From Terasakiella sp033100395 (lineage in GTDB: Bacteria; Pseudomonadota; Alphaproteobacteria; Rhodospirillales; Terasakiellaceae), in the NCBI RefSeq assembly GCF_033100395.1, contig NZ_JAWLVJ010000002.1, forward strand, positions 62,001 through 126,000: a stretch of 64,000 bases of DNA. Direction: 5' to 3'. Shown piece after piece: positions 61,795 through 64,000 of this stretch. Under the pieces are notes generated by a model, which was given only the letters and a program-made list of their open reading frames with translations, was not told where the DNA came from and made no database searches. The position numbers and the translations under genes are program-made. Every line of letters begins with the position of its first letter. Positions within the stretch are counted from its first letter, which is position 1.

Positions 61795-61940
61795 GTGTTC
61801 TAACGTCGTCATGGCGCACGTGTTGCGCCATAAGGGGTTGAGGTCGCGTACTGTCTTCTACCCCTTAGCCCGCAACGCGTGCGGGCTGACGAAGAAAATA
61901 AAGGCAACAAAAAACCCCGACGCATGGGCCGAGGTTTTTG
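61795..61940 (+). ncRNA. candidate structured RNA: four-way junction with promoter- and terminator-like ends
   Basis: From 61806 to 61892 four helices close with no unpaired base at the junction. P1 is TCGTC/GACGA (61806-61810, 61888-61892). P2 is ATGGCGCA/TGCGCCAT (61811-61831). P3 is AAGGGGT/ACCCCTT (61832-61866), continued inside by GAGG/CTTC. P4 is AGCCCGCA/TGCGGGCT (61867-61887). The P2 loop CGTGT and P4 loop ACGCG can pair with each other using a G-U, and P3's inner pair also uses a G-U only on the plus strand, which favours a plus-strand RNA. TTGACT (61757) and TTTAAA (61781), 18 bp apart, could be its promoter. The hairpin at 61910-61937 with TTTTTG ends it. No known family is recognised. 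Ends are estimates. Confidence 0.5.
61910..61937 (-). terminator. bidirectional terminator between gor and the junction element
   Basis: AAAAAACCCCG and CGAGGTTTTT surround ACGCATGGGC. The stem is better on the minus strand (T-G pair, CCTCG/CGGGG), where it follows the gor stop by 23 bp, with TTTTTTGTTG after it. On the plus strand the same stem has one C-A mismatch but is flanked by AACAAAAA/TTTTTGTT, so it may also end a plus-strand RNA. Confidence 0.75.
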
Positions 61941-61960
61941 TTCGTTTTTATTGTCCGCAA

Positions 61961-63313
61961 TTACCCACGCTTCTCGCGCATGGTGACGAACTCTTCGGCT
62001 GCACTTGGGTGGATGCCGATGGTGGCGTCGAACTGGGCTTTGGTCGCACCGCACTTCATGGCGATACCGATGCCTTGCATGATTTCTGCTGCATCCGGAC
62101 CCATCATATGGGCACCGACGACTTTATCGGTTTTCGGGTCCACAATCAGCTTCATAAAGGTGCGTTCATCGCGACCGGACAGGGTATGTTTCATCGCCTT
62201 GAAGCCGGAGGTATAAACATCAACTTCACCAAATCGTTCCGTTGCCTGTTCTTCCGTCAGGCCAACCACACCAAGGGGCGGTTGAGAGAAAACGGCGGAC
62301 GGGATGTTTTCATAATCCACACCGGATGTTTCATCCCCGAACAGATAGTTGACCAAGGCCATGCCTTCGGCCAAAGCAACCGGGGTCAGCGCCATACGAT
62401 CAATGACGTCGCCGATGGCAAAGATGCTGTCAACAGAAGTACGGAAGTTTTCATCCACGATTACCGCACCATTTTTCGCCATGTCTACATTTGCAGCTTC
62501 CAGACCCAGGCCTTTGGTTTTTGGGGCACGGCCTGTGGCATACATGATGGCATCTGTTTCCAGCTTGTCGCCATTACCTAACGTGAGTTCCAGATGGTCG
62601 CCTGTTTTCTCAATAGATTCAACGGTGGTGTGGGACATGATATTGATGCCGCGTTTACCCATCTCACCTTCCAGCTGGGTGCGCAGGTCCTGATCAAAGC
62701 CACGCAGCAGATGATCGGCACGGATGATTTCAGTGACTTCAACGCCCATACCTGCAAAGATGCCTGCAAATTCCACGGCGATATATCCGCCACCCACAAT
62801 CACAATGCGTTTGGGTAATTCAGGCAAATCCAGGGCTTCGTTTGATGTGATGGCATGTTCGATCCCCGGGATTTGCGGCATGGTTGGCCAGCCGCCCACA
62901 GCGATCAGAATGTGTTTTGCTGTATAATGCTTGCCGTTGACCTCGACCGTATGGGCATCCACAACCGTACCACGGCCATTGATTGTTTCAACGTCATTGC
63001 TGGACAGGATGTTGTTGTATATGCCGTTCAGGCGATCCAGTTCCGCATTCTTGGTATTGATCAGTTGGCCCCAGTTGATTTCGCGATCACCAACGGACCA
63101 GCCAAAACCCTGGGCATCATCAAAATGCGCGCCATATTCAGAGGCATATACCAACAGTTTTTTGGGGACGCAGCCACGAAGCACACAGGTACCGCCGACG
63201 CGGTCTTCTTCGATCACACCGACGCGGGCGCCACGTTGTGAGGCCATGCGAGAGGCGCGTACACCACCGGAGCCACCGCCAATGGTGAGAAGGTCATAAT
63301 CATATTCGGACAT
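61961..63313 (-). CDS. gor: glutathione-disulfide reductase
   Basis: NADPH-dependent flavoenzyme that keeps glutathione reduced. The 450-aa protein has the FAD-binding start LLTIGGGSGGVRASRMA and the redox-active pair in GGTCVLRGCVPKKL (Cys at about 43 and 48). The NADP-binding VGGGYIAVEFAGIFAGMG and the C-terminal catalytic GIHPSAAEEFVTM, with its His-Pro, complete it. Length is normal. It lies upstream on the same strand of no other gene but follows a glutaredoxin and peroxiredoxin, a sensible thiol-redox group. Confidence 0.94.
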   Translation of the reverse strand: MSEYDYDLLTIGGGSGGVRASRMASQRGARVGVIEEDRVGGTCVLRGCVPKKLLVYASEYGAHFDDAQGFGWSVGDREINWGQLINTKNAELDRLNGIYNNILSSNDVETINGRGTVVDAHTVEVNGKHYTAKHILIAVGGWPTMPQIPGIEHAITSNEALDLPELPKRIVIVGGGYIAVEFAGIFAGMGVEVTEIIRADHLLRGFDQDLRTQLEGEMGKRGINIMSHTTVESIEKTGDHLELTLGNGDKLETDAIMYATGRAPKTKGLGLEAANVDMAKNGAVIVDENFRTSVDSIFAIGDVIDRMALTPVALAEGMALVNYLFGDETSGVDYENIPSAVFSQPPLGVVGLTEEQATERFGEVDVYTSGFKAMKHTLSGRDERTFMKLIVDPKTDKVVGAHMMGPDAAEIMQGIGIAMKCGATKAQFDATIGIHPSAAEEFVTMREKRG

Positions 63314-63425
63314 TTAGGGCCTCGTTCTTTTAAAATAAATCAGTTGGAACCAAGATAGGTCTATCTGGATTTGCGTCAAGCCATATGACGTCACAGTTTT
63401 GTGAGGTGAGAGGTTGGAGCTTATC

Positions 63426-63680
63426 TTAGCTGTGGGTTGCTTTAAGCTTTTTCAAGATAGGCTCTTTATGTGCATCCAGCATATCCCAGCCACCGATGAC
63501 GTGACCATCGATGATGATCTGCGGGACGGTACGGGCATTGGGGATACGTTCAATCATTTTATTGAAACGATCAACGGTGCTGACATCATGTTCTTCAAAG
63601 GCAATGTCATGCTGGTTAAACAAGCTTTTGGCTTTCTGACAGAACATGCAGCTGTCTTTGCTGTAAATTTCGACGGCCAT
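63426..63680 (-). CDS. glutaredoxin
   Basis: An 84-aa glutaredoxin with a dithiol active site CMFC (residues 11-14), an unusual variant of the common CPYC. It also has the glutathione-binding TVPQIIIDGHVIGGWDML (cis-Pro, GG). It reduces protein disulfides with glutathione. It lies 85 bp from a peroxiredoxin gene on the same strand, and such pairs form glutathione-dependent peroxide reduction systems that depend on gor nearby. An AAGGAG ribosome site lies upstream of the ATG. Confidence 0.92.
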   Translation of the reverse strand: MAVEIYSKDSCMFCQKAKSLFNQHDIAFEEHDVSTVDRFNKMIERIPNARTVPQIIIDGHVIGGWDMLDAHKEPILKKLKATHS

Positions 63681-63765
63681 TTAAATATTCTCCTTATTGG
63701 GCGAAAGACGGGGAGCTGATGGATTGAGGGGAGAGGGCAGCCCCCCATCTTTCTAAAACGGTTGC

Positions 63766-64000
63766 TTAACGGTTTTTCAGATAGTTCAGCATTGTGTCTG
63801 CATCTGAAACTTCAAATGGATCTTCTGGTGCGTTGTCCTGGTAACCAGCTTCTGAGAACAGCTGCTTGATCTCGCCATCTTCAACATACATGGAATAGCG
63901 CCAGCTGCGCATGCCGAAACCGAGGTTGGATTTGTCAACCAACATGCCCATTTTGCGGGTGAATTCGCCGTTGCCGTCTGGCAGCAGGAAGACGTTTTCT
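63766..64000 (-). CDS. peroxiredoxin (PrxII/AhpC-TSA type), C-terminal part
   Basis: The window's end cuts this gene: only the C-terminal 78 codons are present, and the peroxidatic Cys lies outside. Visible sequence (FLLPDGNGEFTRKMGMLVDK, then SNLGFGMRSWRYSMYVEDGEI) is typical of the 1-Cys/2-Cys PrxII class, which is reduced by glutaredoxin. It is upstream of the glutaredoxin on the same strand, so the two are likely cotranscribed. The frame is open to the window edge. Confidence 0.85.
   Translation of the reverse strand, partial: ENVFLLPDGNGEFTRKMGMLVDKSNLGFGMRSWRYSMYVEDGEIKQLFSEAGYQDNAPEDPFEVSDADTMLNYLKNR

Noticed and set aside
61806..61892. Reading the four-way junction as an integron attC site
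   Set aside because: The conserved RYYYAAC and GTTRRRY core sites are missing, there is no cassette array or integrase nearby, and the helices have no extrahelical bases of the attC type.
61806..61892. Reading the four-way junction as a tRNA or tmRNA end
   Set aside because: Helix lengths (5, 8, 7, 8) and loops do not fit a tRNA cloverleaf; no CCA end, T-loop or anticodon arm.
61811..62581. 256-aa plus-strand frame starting in the junction element
   Set aside because: It runs antisense through the end of gor, which has full family motifs. The ATG at 61811 is simply the first base of helix P2 and has no ribosome site.
1..64000. tRNA, rRNA, prophage, IS transposase, CRISPR-Cas or restriction-modification genes
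   Set aside because: I looked for characteristic sequence and protein motifs of each on both strands and found none in the window.

Overview
The window looks like chromosome from a free-living, probably marine, respiratory alphaproteobacterium of the Rhodospirillales type. The evidence is the general amino-acid aap transporter, the DUF1476 ATPase-inhibitor-type protein, class II DAHP synthase, a periplasmic nitrate reductase (nap) operon without napE, a HupUV/HupT-type hydrogen-sensing cluster, and several c-di-GMP enzymes and histidine kinases. Genus is not determinable from the window; Terasakiella- or Thalassospira-like is a guess. No rRNA, tRNA, CRISPR array, IS transposase or phage gene was seen.

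Layout. 1-5.7 kb: mtnP (minus), then the aapJQMP operon, ending at a one-N contig join that duplicates 106 bp. 5.8-11.1 kb: a small Cys-rich ORF with rnhB, a TIGR04283/TIGR04282 pair, a lipid-kinase-like gene, an LpxH-like phosphoesterase and a GT4 glycosyltransferase. 11.3-20.4 kb: a NarL-type regulator, a STAS protein and a PilJ/NarX-type sensor kinase diverging from napFDAGHBC. 20.5-25.8 kb: a 999-aa FAD/Fe-S oxidoreductase (YdiJ type) and a GAF/HD-GYP protein. 25.8-39.6 kb, all minus: hupUV, a terminator, then hupK-hypABFCDE-hypX-hupT and a PAS membrane protein. 39.6-50.7 kb: DUF3775, a chemoreceptor, and a complete type I secretion system diverging from its likely 1173-aa RTX substrate. 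50.7-60 kb: bioA, housekeeping genes, a sodium/solute symporter with a divergent CBS/nucleotidyltransferase protein, a broken binding-protein gene and DAHP synthase. 60-64 kb: a GIY-YIG gene set among palindromic repeats, an EAL-hemerythrin operon, an RNA-like four-way junction, gor, glutaredoxin and the end of a peroxiredoxin gene.

How the genes fit together. nap and hup point to anaerobic or microaerobic respiration with nitrate as acceptor and hydrogen as a sensed signal. The hydrogenase here is the regulatory type: no Tat signal on the small subunit, and a large subunit that ends at the last active-site His. Catalytic hydrogenase genes and a HupR-type regulator must lie elsewhere if the system is complete. 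A perfect FNR-family palindrome sits at the class II position upstream of hemerythrin-EAL, which suggests oxygen or NO control of c-di-GMP turnover.

Most notable signals: (1) two families of REPIN-like palindromic doublets, one copy lying in frame inside hypF and another family bracketing a small GIY-YIG gene; (2) a perfectly closed four-way junction at 61806-61892 with promoter-like and terminator-like sequence around it, a candidate structured RNA; (3) a TolC-SPOR fusion paired with a FecR/RTX/beta-propeller substrate.
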